Shown: positions 7,650 to 15,285 of the stretch, piece after piece | Layout of the letters: each line of letters starts with the position of its first letter | How positions within the stretch are numbered: the stretch's first letter is position 1 | Assembly: GCA_003221615.1 (NCBI GenBank) | Contig: QHSQ01000040.1 | Location: forward strand, 1-52,148 | Reading direction: 5' to 3' | Origin: Candidatus Rokuibacteriota bacterium | Lineage (GTDB): Bacteria > Methylomirabilota > Methylomirabilia > Rokubacteriales > CSP1-6 | Length of the DNA: 52,148 bases | Notes under the pieces: model-generated | The model's input: the letters and a program-made list of their open reading frames with translations, nothing else | Database searches by the model: none | What the model was told of the DNA's origin: nothing | Position numbers and translations under genes: made by a program

Positions 7650-8066
7650 ATGACGCGCGAGATCGAGTTCCTCAATCCGCCCGAGCTCATGAAGCCCGTG
7701 GGGTTCTCCCATGCCGCCGAGACGCGGGGTGGCCGCACGCTGTTCCTGGCCGGCCAGGTCGCCAAGGACCGGGACGGCCGCGTCGTCGGCAAGGGCGACC
7801 TGGTCGCCCAGTTCCGTCAGGTGTGCGAGAACTTGAAGACGCTCGTCACGGCGGCGGGCGGGCGTCTGACCGACGTCGTGAAGCTGACGATCTACGTGCT
7901 CGACGCCGGCGAGTTCAAGCGCCAGGGCCAGCCGATCGGCGTCGTCTACCGCGAGTATTTCGGCAAGCACTATCCGGCGATGACCCTGGTGGGCGTGCGC
8001 GACCTCTACGACGCCTCCGAGGGGTGCATGATCGAGATCGACGGCTTCGCCTGCCTGGCCGAGTGA
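7650..8066 (+). CDS. RidA family protein (YjgF/YER057c/UK114), enamine/imine deaminase-like
   Basis: The 138-residue protein matches RidA: TRGGRTLFLAGQVAKDRDG, a helix with FRQVCENLKTLVTAAGG, DVVKLTIYVLD and the terminal MIEIDGFA strand. An arginine in VGVRDLYD lies where the conserved active-site arginine precedes the last strand. RidA proteins hydrolyse reactive enamines or imines to keto acids and ammonia; several subfamilies do other chemistry in catabolic operons. A Shine-Dalgarno sequence (AGGAGGT) precedes the ATG. The stop overlaps the MarR gene start in GTGA. Confidence 0.92.
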   Translation: MTREIEFLNPPELMKPVGFSHAAETRGGRTLFLAGQVAKDRDGRVVGKGDLVAQFRQVCENLKTLVTAAGGRLTDVVKLTIYVLDAGEFKRQGQPIGVVYREYFGKHYPAMTLVGVRDLYDASEGCMIEIDGFACLAE

Positions 8067-8524
8067 GGCGGGCGGCCGACCGCCATCTGGCGGTCAGCAC
8101 CTGGCTGCGGCTGCTCCACGGCTACGCGGTAATCGAGCGCGAGCTGCGCCGCGCCGTCGCCGATCACTGCACCTTTCCGCAGTTCGACGTCCTGAGCCAG
8201 CTCGACCGCGAGCGCGACGGGCTCACCTTCGTCGAGCTCTCACGCCGGCTCCTGGTGACCGCGGGCAACCTCACGGGCATCGTGGATCGCCTCCACACGG
8301 AGGGCCTCGTCCGGCGCAGCGTTCACCCGGCCGACCGCCGCGCCTTTCGCCTCACCCTGACCCCGAAGGGCCGCCGCCTCGTACGCCGGGCGCAGCGCCG
8401 CCATCACCGCGCGCTGACCGCGCTGCTGGCGGGGGTGCCGGCCCGCGATCTCCGCGTGCTCCGCCGACTGCTCGACCGCCTCCGCGCCAGCGCGGCCGCG
8501 CACGCCGTCCGAGGGGCGAGATAG
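8063..8524 (+). CDS. MarR family transcriptional regulator
   Basis: From the GTG that overlaps the RidA stop, the protein has 153 residues. It shows the MarR winged helix: FPQFDVLSQLDRERDGLTFVELSRRLLVTAGNLTGIVDRLHTEGLVRRSVHPADRRAFRLTLTPKGRRL, where the DRR wing arginines are typical. A longer in-frame extension upstream is the shadow of the RidA gene and is discarded. MarR proteins bind DNA as dimers and release it on binding phenolic or other small ligands. It sits between the SDR/RidA genes and the Old Yellow Enzyme gene and probably controls both. Confidence 0.9.
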   Translation: MRRAADRHLAVSTWLRLLHGYAVIERELRRAVADHCTFPQFDVLSQLDRERDGLTFVELSRRLLVTAGNLTGIVDRLHTEGLVRRSVHPADRRAFRLTLTPKGRRLVRRAQRRHHRALTALLAGVPARDLRVLRRLLDRLRASAAAHAVRGAR

Positions 8525-8626
8525 GATATATTTAGATAGTCCAGGTTTAAACAAAGAGGTTTAGACACGCTGGATCAGCTCGGGCATCGGGTCCGTCACC
8601 CTCTCCCGCCGGCACGCTGGCCGACC
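8525..8626 (+). promoter_or_regulatory. AT-rich promoter/operator region before the Old Yellow Enzyme gene
   Basis: This gap contains a markedly AT-rich stretch (about 8524-8566) in an otherwise GC-rich window. It holds two direct copies of AGGTTTARAC (8543-8552 and 8557-8566), 14 bases apart, the first including the palindrome GTTTAAAC, and a nearby TTTAGATAG. The spacing and the adjacent marR gene suggest a promoter with an operator for that regulator. No consensus -35/-10 pair is certain. Confidence 0.45.
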
Positions 8627-10069
8627 GTGGAGGAGGCCGCGCGCTCCCGCTGGTTCTCCCCGATCCGGCTCGGGCGGACCGTGACCGCCGCCGAGCGGAC
8701 GTGGGTGCCGGCGATGGTGCCGTGGCGCGCCACCGCCGACGGCTTCGTCACCCCGGAGGTCCTCGAGTGGTATGCGCGGTTCGCGGAGGGGCAGCCCGGC
8801 GTCCTCGTCGTGGAGGCGACCGGCATCCGCGACGTCGCGAGCGGCCCGCTGCTCCGCATCGGCGACGACCGGTTCATCCCGGGGCTGCGCACCCTGGTCG
8901 AGACGGTGCGCGAGCGGAGCCGCGGCCGGACCCGGCTCTTCATCCAGCTCCTCGACTTCGTCGCGGTCCGGCGGCGGCCCGAGCCTCGCCGATTCTTCGG
9001 CCGCTACCTCGAGATCACCGATTCACTGCGGGCTCAGATCGCCCTCTGGCTCGACGAGCCGCGCTGGCGTGAAGCCAAGGACGACGACGTGCGCGCCTAC
9101 CTCAGCGCCGCCGACCGCGTCACGCTCGAGACCGTGCTGACCGACCGCGAGCTCGAAGCCCTCGACTACGGCTACCGCGAGCGGATCTGGGACATGCACC
9201 TGCCCCACATCCGGGAGCTGCCCCACGTGCTGCCGCCGCTCTTCGCCGAGGCGGCGCGGCGGGCGCGTGAGGCGGGCTTCGACGGGGTCGAGCTGCACTA
9301 CGCTCACGCCTACACGATGGCGTCGTTTCTCTCGCGCCTGAACGTGCGGTCGGATGGCTACGGCGGCGCGCGGGAGAACCGGGTCCGGCTACCGCTCGAG
9401 GCGCTCGCGACTGTCCGCGCCCGGGTCGGCGACGATTACGTCGTCGGTATCCGCTACCTGGGCGACGAGGTCGTAGCCGGCGGCAGCGATCTCGAGGACG
9501 CGATCTGGTTCGGCGCGCGCTTCGCCGAGGCCGGCGTGGACTATCTCTCGGTCTCCAAGGGCGGGCGGTTCGAGGACGCCAAGCAGCCAAAAGTCGGCGA
9601 AGCCGTCTATCCCTACACCGGCGCGTCCGGCTATGAGTGCATGCCGACCGTCCTCTCGGACGAGCGCGGCCCGTTCGGGCGCAACGTGCCGCTGGCGGCG
9701 TCGATCCGCCGGGCGATCCACGACGCCGGCCGGTCGACGCCGGTCGTCACCAGCGGCGGCATCACCACCTTCGAGCAGGCCGAGAGCATTCTCGCGCGGG
9801 GCGAGGCCGACTGCGTGGCCGCCGCTCGCCAGACCCTCGCCGACCCCGATTGGTTCAGGAAGATCCGGCTCGGCCGTGGCGATCTCGTGCGGCGCTGCGA
9901 GTTCACGAACTACTGCGAGGGCCTGGACCAGCGCCACAAGCAGGTCACCTGCAAGCTCTGGGATCGTCAGCTCGATCCCAGCGATCCGGCGCTCAGGCTC
10001 GCGACCGACGGAAAGCGGCGGCTCAGCGCGCCCTCGTGGTCGCCGCCCGACGACGCGCCAGCCGGTTGA
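8627..10069 (+). CDS. Old Yellow Enzyme family NADH:flavin oxidoreductase
   Basis: The 480-residue protein is an FMN TIM barrel: an N-terminal substrate region (LGRTVTAAERTWVPAMVPWRAT), GFDGVELHYAHAYTMASFLS with HYAHAY at 224-229 in place of the common HxAHGYL, RSDGYGGARENR at 241-252, and the phosphate-binding end TSGGIT with a late ADPDW. It should reduce activated C=C bonds or related substrates with NAD(P)H. The C-terminus has cysteines at 424, 430 and 442 (CEFTNYC then VTC), which could hold a metal but do not match the dienoyl-CoA reductase iron-sulphur spacing exactly. The start is a GTG downstream of the AT-rich region. Its 3' end overlaps the convergent acetyltransferase gene. Confidence 0.88.
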   Translation: MEEAARSRWFSPIRLGRTVTAAERTWVPAMVPWRATADGFVTPEVLEWYARFAEGQPGVLVVEATGIRDVASGPLLRIGDDRFIPGLRTLVETVRERSRGRTRLFIQLLDFVAVRRRPEPRRFFGRYLEITDSLRAQIALWLDEPRWREAKDDDVRAYLSAADRVTLETVLTDRELEALDYGYRERIWDMHLPHIRELPHVLPPLFAEAARRAREAGFDGVELHYAHAYTMASFLSRLNVRSDGYGGARENRVRLPLEALATVRARVGDDYVVGIRYLGDEVVAGGSDLEDAIWFGARFAEAGVDYLSVSKGGRFEDAKQPKVGEAVYPYTGASGYECMPTVLSDERGPFGRNVPLAASIRRAIHDAGRSTPVVTSGGITTFEQAESILARGEADCVAAARQTLADPDWFRKIRLGRGDLVRRCEFTNYCEGLDQRHKQVTCKLWDRQLDPSDPALRLATDGKRRLSAPSWSPPDDAPAG

Positions 10070-10529
10070 GCGGCGCGCCGGTCAGTCGCGTCAGGATCCA
10101 CTGCCGGCGGAGCTTCGCGCCGAGCTTCTGATAGAACCTGATGGAGGGCGTGTTCCAGTCGAGAACCGCCCATTCCATCCGCCCGCAGCCGCGCCGCTTC
10201 GCGATCCGCGCCAGCTCGCCGAGGAGCGCGTGGCCCGCGCCCCGTCCGCGCTCCTCGGGGAGCACGAACAGGTCCTCCAGGTAGAGACTCGGGCGCCCGA
10301 GGAAGGTCGAGTACGTGAAGAAGTAGAGCGCGAAGCCGACGGGCGTGCGGCCCCGGCGGCAGATGAGCGTCTCGAAGTAACGCCGCCGCCCGAATCCATG
10401 GCGTCGGATCTGGCTCGTGGTCGCCACCATCTCGTGGGCCAGGCGCTCGTACTCGGCGAGCCCGCGGATCAGCCGGACGATCACCGGCACGTCGCGCGGC
10501 GTCCCGCGGCGGATCGACAGGGTGGGCAT
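10023..10529 (-). CDS. GNAT family N-acetyltransferase, diamine/spermidine acetyltransferase-like
   Basis: The 168-residue protein resembles the SSAT/diamine branch of GNATs: SIRRGTPRDVPVIVRLIRGLAEYERL, YFFTYSTFLGRPSLYLEDLFV, the acetyl-CoA loop RGRGAGHAL, then MEWAVLDWNTPSIRFYQKLGA. The YSTFxGxPxxYLEDL stretch is characteristic of that branch, so a polyamine or other small amine is a reasonable substrate guess. It starts one base after the stop of the unknown 122-residue gene and is likely the last gene of the minus-strand run. The 3' end overlaps the Old Yellow Enzyme gene by 47 bases, tail to tail. Confidence 0.88.
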   Translation of the reverse strand: MPTLSIRRGTPRDVPVIVRLIRGLAEYERLAHEMVATTSQIRRHGFGRRRYFETLICRRGRTPVGFALYFFTYSTFLGRPSLYLEDLFVLPEERGRGAGHALLGELARIAKRRGCGRMEWAVLDWNTPSIRFYQKLGAKLRRQWILTRLTGAPLNRLARRRAATTRAR

Positions 10530-10530
10530 G

Positions 10531-10899
10531 CTAGCGCTTCACGTTGAAGAAGATCTCACGGGCGGCCTTACGGCGGGGATCGATGATCGCCCGATCCGTC
10601 GCGACCAGTACGTAGAGCATGTTCAGCGCGGTCAGCGCCGAGGGCACGGCGCGACGGTTCTTCGAGCGTGAGTAGACGAGCCTCGCGGTGAGCCCGCGCC
10701 GGCCGCGGAGCCGCCGATGGAGCTGGTCAACCGCCGAGCGGCTGACCAGATTGAAGTTGCCGGCGTCGCGCTTGCTGAGCGAGAGCGACATGACGAAATA
10801 CTGCCGCGCGCTGGAGAGGACGTAGTAGTGCTGCCGCTTGCCCTGCACCTCGCCGTGAAATTGCAGGCCGGTCGTCAGACTGTCGACGCTCAGCTTCAT
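10531..10899 (-). CDS. Conserved-looking protein of unknown function
   Basis: The 122-residue protein starts at the ATG overlapping the upstream Ddn-like gene's stop (ATGA); the frame upstream of it is that gene's shadow. It is very basic and shows no signal peptide or membrane segment. It reads as strands and helices: QHYYVLSSARQYFVMSLS, GNFNLVSRSAVDQLHRRL, LTARLVYSRSKNRR, then a hydrophobic helix ALTALNMLYVLVATDRA. I do not recognise the family. The basic character and regular pattern would suit a nucleic-acid-binding protein, but that is a guess. It sits between the Ddn-like gene and a GNAT gene, with overlap or one-base spacing on both sides. Confidence 0.7.
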   Translation of the reverse strand: MKLSVDSLTTGLQFHGEVQGKRQHYYVLSSARQYFVMSLSLSKRDAGNFNLVSRSAVDQLHRRLRGRRGLTARLVYSRSKNRRAVPSALTALNMLYVLVATDRAIIDPRRKAAREIFFNVKR

Positions 10900-11363
10900 C
10901 GGCGCACCTCCGTGTCGATCGGCACCAATTCGAAGACGGGATAGCGCGCGGCGATCGCGGCAAACGCGCCGGGGGGTGAGCCGGCGGGCACCGGGAAATA
11001 GCGCTGGACGACCGACCGGTATTTCTCGAGATAGGCGAGCAGCACCGGCGGCTTGTCGGCGTCGGCGAGGGCGCGAAGACGAAACCGCCGGCTGCTGGAG
11101 CCTCGCTTGAAGATGACGTCGTTCGAGACCTCCACGTTGCGGACCCACTGGGTGCGCCCGCGGGGCGTGACGAGGAATCGCACCCCGTGGAGCGGCACCA
11201 GGCTCACGGGGTTGCGGTACACGCGACCCGACTTCCGGCCCTTCACCTCGAGGAGGTAGTAGTCGGCCGGAGCGAGTCCGAGCCCGACGAGCAGGCCGAA
11301 GGCCCGGTTGAAGACGCGCTCGAGCGGGCTCGGCTCCCGGAACGCGGGGTCCGCGGGCGCCAC
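10896..11363 (-). CDS. Nitroreductase/quinone reductase family protein (Ddn-like, F420-type)
   Basis: From a GTG that shares one base with the preceding TAG, the protein has 155 residues. The stretches YYLLEVKGRKSGRVYRNPVSLVPLHGVRFLVTPRGRTQWVRNVEV are typical of the Ddn/DUF385 split-barrel family, which includes F420-dependent quinone and nitro-compound reductases of actinobacteria and relatives. KGRKSG...NPV contacts the deazaflavin phosphate region in characterised members. Whether this organism makes F420 cannot be told from the window. The gene is tightly packed after the polysaccharide deacetylase gene and before the unknown 122-residue gene. A much longer in-frame extension upstream is a shadow of the deacetylase gene. 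Confidence 0.82.
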   Translation of the reverse strand: MAPADPAFREPSPLERVFNRAFGLLVGLGLAPADYYLLEVKGRKSGRVYRNPVSLVPLHGVRFLVTPRGRTQWVRNVEVSNDVIFKRGSSSRRFRLRALADADKPPVLLAYLEKYRSVVQRYFPVPAGSPPGAFAAIAARYPVFELVPIDTEVRR

Positions 11364-12184
11364 TAGCGCTGGCTCAAGTAGTGCTCGGCGACCTCGATCG
11401 GGGGGGCGATCCACACGTCCTTCTTGGCGAGGATGTGCTGGATGAGCCGCTCGACCATCCGCATGCGCGAGGGCCGGCCGATCACTTGCGGGTGGCCCAT
11501 CAGGTTGAAGAACCCGCCCTCCTCGTAGGCGCCCTCGAACTCTTCCTTCCAGATCTCGAAGACGTCCTCCTGGCTCCAGATTCCGTTGCCGACCGGCGGC
11601 ACCGCGCTGAACCCGAAGTACACCCAGTCGTTGTTCACCCACGAGGTCGGCAGCTCGACCAGCTCGCCGTAGGAGGTCTTGTGACAGTACGGAAGGTCGG
11701 TGTCCATCAGGTTGCTGTGGTAGACGAAGCCGTGCTTGCGCAGGAGCTCCATCGTGTGCTTGCTCGGGTCGCACGAGGGCGCCCGCGAGCCGCGCGGGCG
11801 CACGCCGAGCACATTCTGGAAGATGTCCAGGCTCTTCACCAGCAGCGCTTCCTCTTCCTCGCGCCCCGAGAGGAAGAACGGCTTTTCGTGCAGGTGGCCG
11901 TGGTGGCCGAGCTCGTGACCGCGGCGCAGCGCCTCACGCGCCATCTCCGGATAGCGCTCGACGATCCAGCTCGGGATGAAGAAGCACACCTTGACGTCGT
12001 AGCGGTCGAGCACCCGCATGATGCGCGGCATGCCGGTCTTCGGGCCGTAGGCGCCCATGCCCATGTGCAGCGGGCGCTCGGCGAGCGCCGCATCGCGATG
12101 GATCCACGGGCTCTCGCCGTCGACGTCGAACGAGAGGGCGACCGCGCACCGCGCGCCGTTCTTCCACTTGATCGATTCGCTCAT
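11363..12184 (-). CDS. Polysaccharide deacetylase family protein (NodB homology, PuuE/allantoinase-like)
   Basis: The 273-residue protein has the NodB fold: motif 1 ALSFDVDGE at about 16-24 with the aspartates, motif 2 HELGHHGHLHEKP with the metal-binding histidines, then RAPSCDPSKHTMELLRKHGF and a late NLMGHPQVIGRPSRM. It lacks a signal peptide, so it acts in the cytoplasm. In that setting members often cleave amide bonds of small molecules (for example allantoin-like or imide substrates) rather than polysaccharides. The M20 peptidase gene is 34 bases upstream in the same direction, which supports a shared amide-degrading pathway. Confidence 0.88.
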   Translation of the reverse strand: MSESIKWKNGARCAVALSFDVDGESPWIHRDAALAERPLHMGMGAYGPKTGMPRIMRVLDRYDVKVCFFIPSWIVERYPEMAREALRRGHELGHHGHLHEKPFFLSGREEEEALLVKSLDIFQNVLGVRPRGSRAPSCDPSKHTMELLRKHGFVYHSNLMDTDLPYCHKTSYGELVELPTSWVNNDWVYFGFSAVPPVGNGIWSQEDVFEIWKEEFEGAYEEGGFFNLMGHPQVIGRPSRMRMVERLIQHILAKKDVWIAPPIEVAEHYLSQR

Positions 12185-12218
12185 GATCTCTCCAATCCCG
12201 CATCGCGCCGGAGCCGGG

Positions 12219-13547
12219 CTACGCGCCCGCGACCTTCATCAGCATCTCGGTGTAGATGCGCGCGCCCTCGCGCAGGTTCTCGAGCGAGATGCGCTCGTCG
12301 TTGCCGTGGATCCGCTGAACCTCGGCGTCGTCGAGGATGAAGGGGCTGAAGCCGTAGCCGTGCAGTCCGCAACGCCGGAACACCCAGTTGTCGGTGAAGG
12401 CGACCAGGATCATCGGCGCCACCACGACCCCCGGCGCCCGCCGCTGCAGCGCGTCGGCCATGGCCTTGTAGAGCTCGGTGTCCGGTGACGAGAGGTTCGG
12501 AATCTTCGGCTCCCGGGCGATCGTGACCTGCACGTGCTCGTCGGCGATCACGCCGCGGACCCAGGCGGCGATCTCCGCCGGGTCGTCCCCGGCCAGCATG
12601 CGGCAGTCGATCTGGGCTGTCGCCTCGGGCGGGATGACGTTGCTCTTCTCGCTGCCGCGCAACATCGTCACCGCGAAGGTCGTCTGGACCATCGCCGCGT
12701 ACTGGCGGTTCGACACGAAACGAGCGCGGAACTCCGGATCGCGCAGACTCCGCTCGAGGTCGTCGTACCCCGCGCCGCTCCCGGCCGTCATCAGCCCCGA
12801 CACCCGCGAGAAGAACTCCTGGACTTCCGGGAGCACGCGCGTCGGCCGCTCGGCTTCGAGCAATCGATGGAGCGCGCGCACGAGTCGATTCGGCGCGGTG
12901 TCGGGCCACGGCATCGAGCCGTGGCCGGGCTCCCCGCGCGCGGTGAGCACCAGCGCGAGCCCGGTCTTCTCCGAGATCACGATGGCCCCCAGCGGCGCCT
13001 TGAGGCTCGGGTGCGTCTGGATCGCCGCGAGCTCCGAGATCGCGTACTCGGCCCCCGCGATCCACTCGCGCCGCCGGTCGGCGATGAACTGGGCGCCGAA
13101 CTCGCTGCCCGCTTCCTCGTCGGCGGTGGCCAGGAACACGAGATCGCGCTTGAGCGGCACGTGCGCGCGCTTGAGCGCCAGCATCGCCGCGAGATGCAGG
13201 ATGCCCGTGGACTTCATGTCGATCGCGCCGCGGCCATAGAGATAGCCGTCGGCGATCGCGCCGCCGAAGGGGTCGACGGTCCAGTAGCGGCGATCGGCGT
13301 ACACGACATCGATGTGGTGGTGCAGGACGATCCCGCCGAGCGAGCCGTCGCCGGCGAGGCGCGCGCGAAGGCTGGCCCGGCCGGGCGCGGCCTCGATCGT
13401 CTCGCTCTCGATCCCGTCGCGGGCCAGCACCTCGGCCAGGAACCGGGTGCCCGCGATCTCGTTTCCGGGCGGGTTCGTGGTGTCGATCGTCAGATAGCGG
13501 CGCAGCAGATCGACCGTCTCGTCGCCGAGAGCCGCCCAGTCCATCAT
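12219..13547 (-). CDS. M20 family metallopeptidase (ArgE/DapE/carboxypeptidase-like)
   Basis: The 442-residue protein shows the M20 di-zinc layout: VLHHHIDVVYA (first histidine and aspartate), GRGAIDMKS (bridging aspartate), TADEEAGSEFG (catalytic EE pair), the dimerisation domain with GHGSMPWPDTAPNRLV, and the C-terminal RRCGLHGYGF...HGNDERI histidine. It hydrolyses an amide bond of an N-acyl amino acid or small peptide. The first ATG overlaps the stop of the small upstream gene in ATGA, with a second ATG immediately after. It belongs to the minus-strand run with CoA ligase, deacetylase and substrate-binding proteins. Confidence 0.9.
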   Translation of the reverse strand: MMDWAALGDETVDLLRRYLTIDTTNPPGNEIAGTRFLAEVLARDGIESETIEAAPGRASLRARLAGDGSLGGIVLHHHIDVVYADRRYWTVDPFGGAIADGYLYGRGAIDMKSTGILHLAAMLALKRAHVPLKRDLVFLATADEEAGSEFGAQFIADRRREWIAGAEYAISELAAIQTHPSLKAPLGAIVISEKTGLALVLTARGEPGHGSMPWPDTAPNRLVRALHRLLEAERPTRVLPEVQEFFSRVSGLMTAGSGAGYDDLERSLRDPEFRARFVSNRQYAAMVQTTFAVTMLRGSEKSNVIPPEATAQIDCRMLAGDDPAEIAAWVRGVIADEHVQVTIAREPKIPNLSSPDTELYKAMADALQRRAPGVVVAPMILVAFTDNWVFRRCGLHGYGFSPFILDDAEVQRIHGNDERISLENLREGARIYTEMLMKVAGA

Positions 13548-13726
13548 CGGCTCTCCGCCTCCGGGTTCATCGCGCGGATGTCGCCCAGCTCCCAGCGCGC
13601 CATGTGACAGTAGAGGTCGAGCAGCTGCATCGTGCGCTCGATGGCGGGGTTGTCGCTCGCCTGCCGGAGCTCCTGCACACGCGCCTGCACGTCGCGAATG
13701 CGCTCGAGCGTCTCCTCACGGGTCAC
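13544..13726 (-). CDS. Small 60-residue protein of unknown function, coupled between CoA ligase and M20 peptidase
   Basis: The GTG start overlaps the CoA ligase stop (GTGA) and the stop overlaps the M20 start (ATGA), so the frame is locked between two real genes by four-base overlaps. The product reads VTREETLERIRDVQARVQEL, then RQASDNPAIERTMQLLDLYC and HMARWELGDIRAMNPEAESR. It is charged, highly helical in character and likely forms a helical hairpin or short coiled coil. No family is recognised. The arrangement suggests an accessory or assembly subunit for one of its neighbours. Confidence 0.72.
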   Translation of the reverse strand: MTREETLERIRDVQARVQELRQASDNPAIERTMQLLDLYCHMARWELGDIRAMNPEAESR

Positions 13727-15099
13727 GCCTGCCCCCTGCCCGCGAGCTGCCAGCGGTGCCCCGCCGGCCGGTGGTCGAAGAAGCGCTTGGCCTTCAGCTC
13801 GTAGCGCGGCAGGCTGCCGGGGGCCTGCACGGTCACGTCGATGCTGACGCCGATGACCGATTTGAAGACCCCTGCCGCATCGCGCCCGAGCTCGGCGTAG
13901 CGCGCGCCGTCGATCTCGGGCCGCGCCTCGGCCTTCACGGTCACGAAGTCGTTGGTCGTGTCGCGGTCGACGTGGACTTCGTAGTGCTCGGACAGACCCG
14001 CGACCCGGTGCAGCAGCGCTTCCACGGCCGCCGGGTACACGTTGACGCCTTTCACGATGATCATGTGGTCCGTGCGCCCCAGCACGCCGCCCGGATAGTA
14101 GAGCCACGTCGTGCCGCAGCCGCATGCTCGGTCCGTCCAGCGAACCAGGTCGTGGGTGCGGTACTTGATCAGCGGCTGACCGTCCTGGATGTAGCTCGTG
14201 ACGATGTGCTCGCCGACCTCGCCGTACGGCACCGGGTTGCCCGACTCATCGACGACGAGCGCGTGATACCAGTCCTCGCAGAGATGGACGCCCTCTTGCA
14301 AGGGACAGCCCGGATTCGTCGGACCGATCTCGGCGATCCCGTAGAGCTCGTAGCACCTGGCGCCCCACAGAGCCTCGATCGCGTGGCGCGTCGCCGGAAT
14401 GCTGCCGCCGGGCTCGCCCGACACGATCACGATCGAGATCGACGTCTTCGCGAGATCCATGCCGATCTCGCGAGCGGTCTCGCCGAGATAGAGCGCGTAC
14501 GTCGGCGTCGCCAGCATGACGTCGGGACGGTACTGCTCGATCTGGCGCAGCCGCGCCTTGCTGTCGAGCCCGCCCCCGGAGACGACGGTGGCGCCGAGCC
14601 GGCGTACGCCCATGTAGGCCGACCAGAAGGCGGCGAAGATTCCCCAGTTGAACGGGAAATAGAAGGAGTGGCGCGCTCGGATTCCGGCCGCCCAATAGAG
14701 GTACACCCACGATTCGCCCCACAGCTCAGCCGAGTGATACGTGAGCGGGATGTGCAGCGGCGCGCCGGTCGAGCCGGACGTCGCGAAGCGCTGGTGGAAG
14801 AAGTCTTCCGGGATCGCGAGGGCGTCACCGAACGGTGGGCTGACCGATTGCGCGTCGAGAATCTCTTTCTTGTCGATGAACGGCAGACGCTTGACGAAGT
14901 CGTCTATGGTCCGGATCTGCTCAGGCTTGACCTTGTGACGATCGAGAAGCTTTTTGTACATCGGGCTGCGCGCGTACGCGTACTCGATCGCGGTCTGGAG
15001 CTTCCGGAGATGGAGCCGATCGAGGTCGGCCCTCGGCATCGTCTGCGTGTGCGGGTTCCAGAACTTCTGGGCTTCGACCACTGGCTTGTAAAGTTTCAT
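13723..15099 (-). CDS. Phenylacetate-CoA ligase family protein (PaaK-like adenylate-forming enzyme)
   Basis: The 458-residue protein has the adenylate-forming P-loop TSGSTGAPLHIPLT at 107-120, YELYGIAEIGPTNPGCP around the A5 region, VTSYIQDGQPLIKYRTHDL (A7/A8), a CGCG segment and the final PRYELKAKRFFDHR with a candidate A10 lysine. It should activate an aromatic or other carboxylate to its CoA thioester with ATP. PaaK homologues in transport clusters act on varied acids, so phenylacetate itself is not assured. The gene lies just upstream of the coupled 60-residue protein and M20 peptidase genes. A 35-bp tandem repeat lies between it and the MetE-like gene. Confidence 0.87.
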   Translation of the reverse strand: MKLYKPVVEAQKFWNPHTQTMPRADLDRLHLRKLQTAIEYAYARSPMYKKLLDRHKVKPEQIRTIDDFVKRLPFIDKKEILDAQSVSPPFGDALAIPEDFFHQRFATSGSTGAPLHIPLTYHSAELWGESWVYLYWAAGIRARHSFYFPFNWGIFAAFWSAYMGVRRLGATVVSGGGLDSKARLRQIEQYRPDVMLATPTYALYLGETAREIGMDLAKTSISIVIVSGEPGGSIPATRHAIEALWGARCYELYGIAEIGPTNPGCPLQEGVHLCEDWYHALVVDESGNPVPYGEVGEHIVTSYIQDGQPLIKYRTHDLVRWTDRACGCGTTWLYYPGGVLGRTDHMIIVKGVNVYPAAVEALLHRVAGLSEHYEVHVDRDTTNDFVTVKAEARPEIDGARYAELGRDAAGVFKSVIGVSIDVTVQAPGSLPRYELKAKRFFDHRPAGHRWQLAGRGQA

Positions 15100-15146
15100 T
15101 TATCGGAGGTTTTTGCTCGGAACCATCGAGGGTGGCCTGAGATAGA

Positions 15147-15285
15147 TGCGAGCCGGCTCCGCACGCCCGGTCATCCGTCGTGCGAGCGGCTCCGTCACGC
15201 CCGTTCCACCCGTTATGCGACCCGGCTCTGTCACGCCCGTTCACCCGTGGTGCAACCCGGCTCCGCACGCCCGGTCAACTCCTGG
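15147..15285. repeat. Tandem repeat, about four imperfect copies of a 34-35 bp unit
   Basis: Four consecutive copies start at 15147, 15181, 15216 and 15251; the last diverges in its final ten bases. All share TGC-A-CCGGCTC-G near the start and CACGCCCG in the middle, with variation at the end. There are no unique spacers. The third and fourth copies overlap the last 18 codons of the MetE-like gene, so its C-terminal residues (about GRAEPGCTTGERA) come from repeat DNA. The gap between that gene and the CoA ligase gene otherwise holds only about 47 bases of unremarkable sequence. Confidence 0.85.

Noticed and set aside
15147-15285. Possible CRISPR array
   Set aside because: The copies abut directly with no unique spacers, and no cas genes are present; it is a simple tandem repeat.
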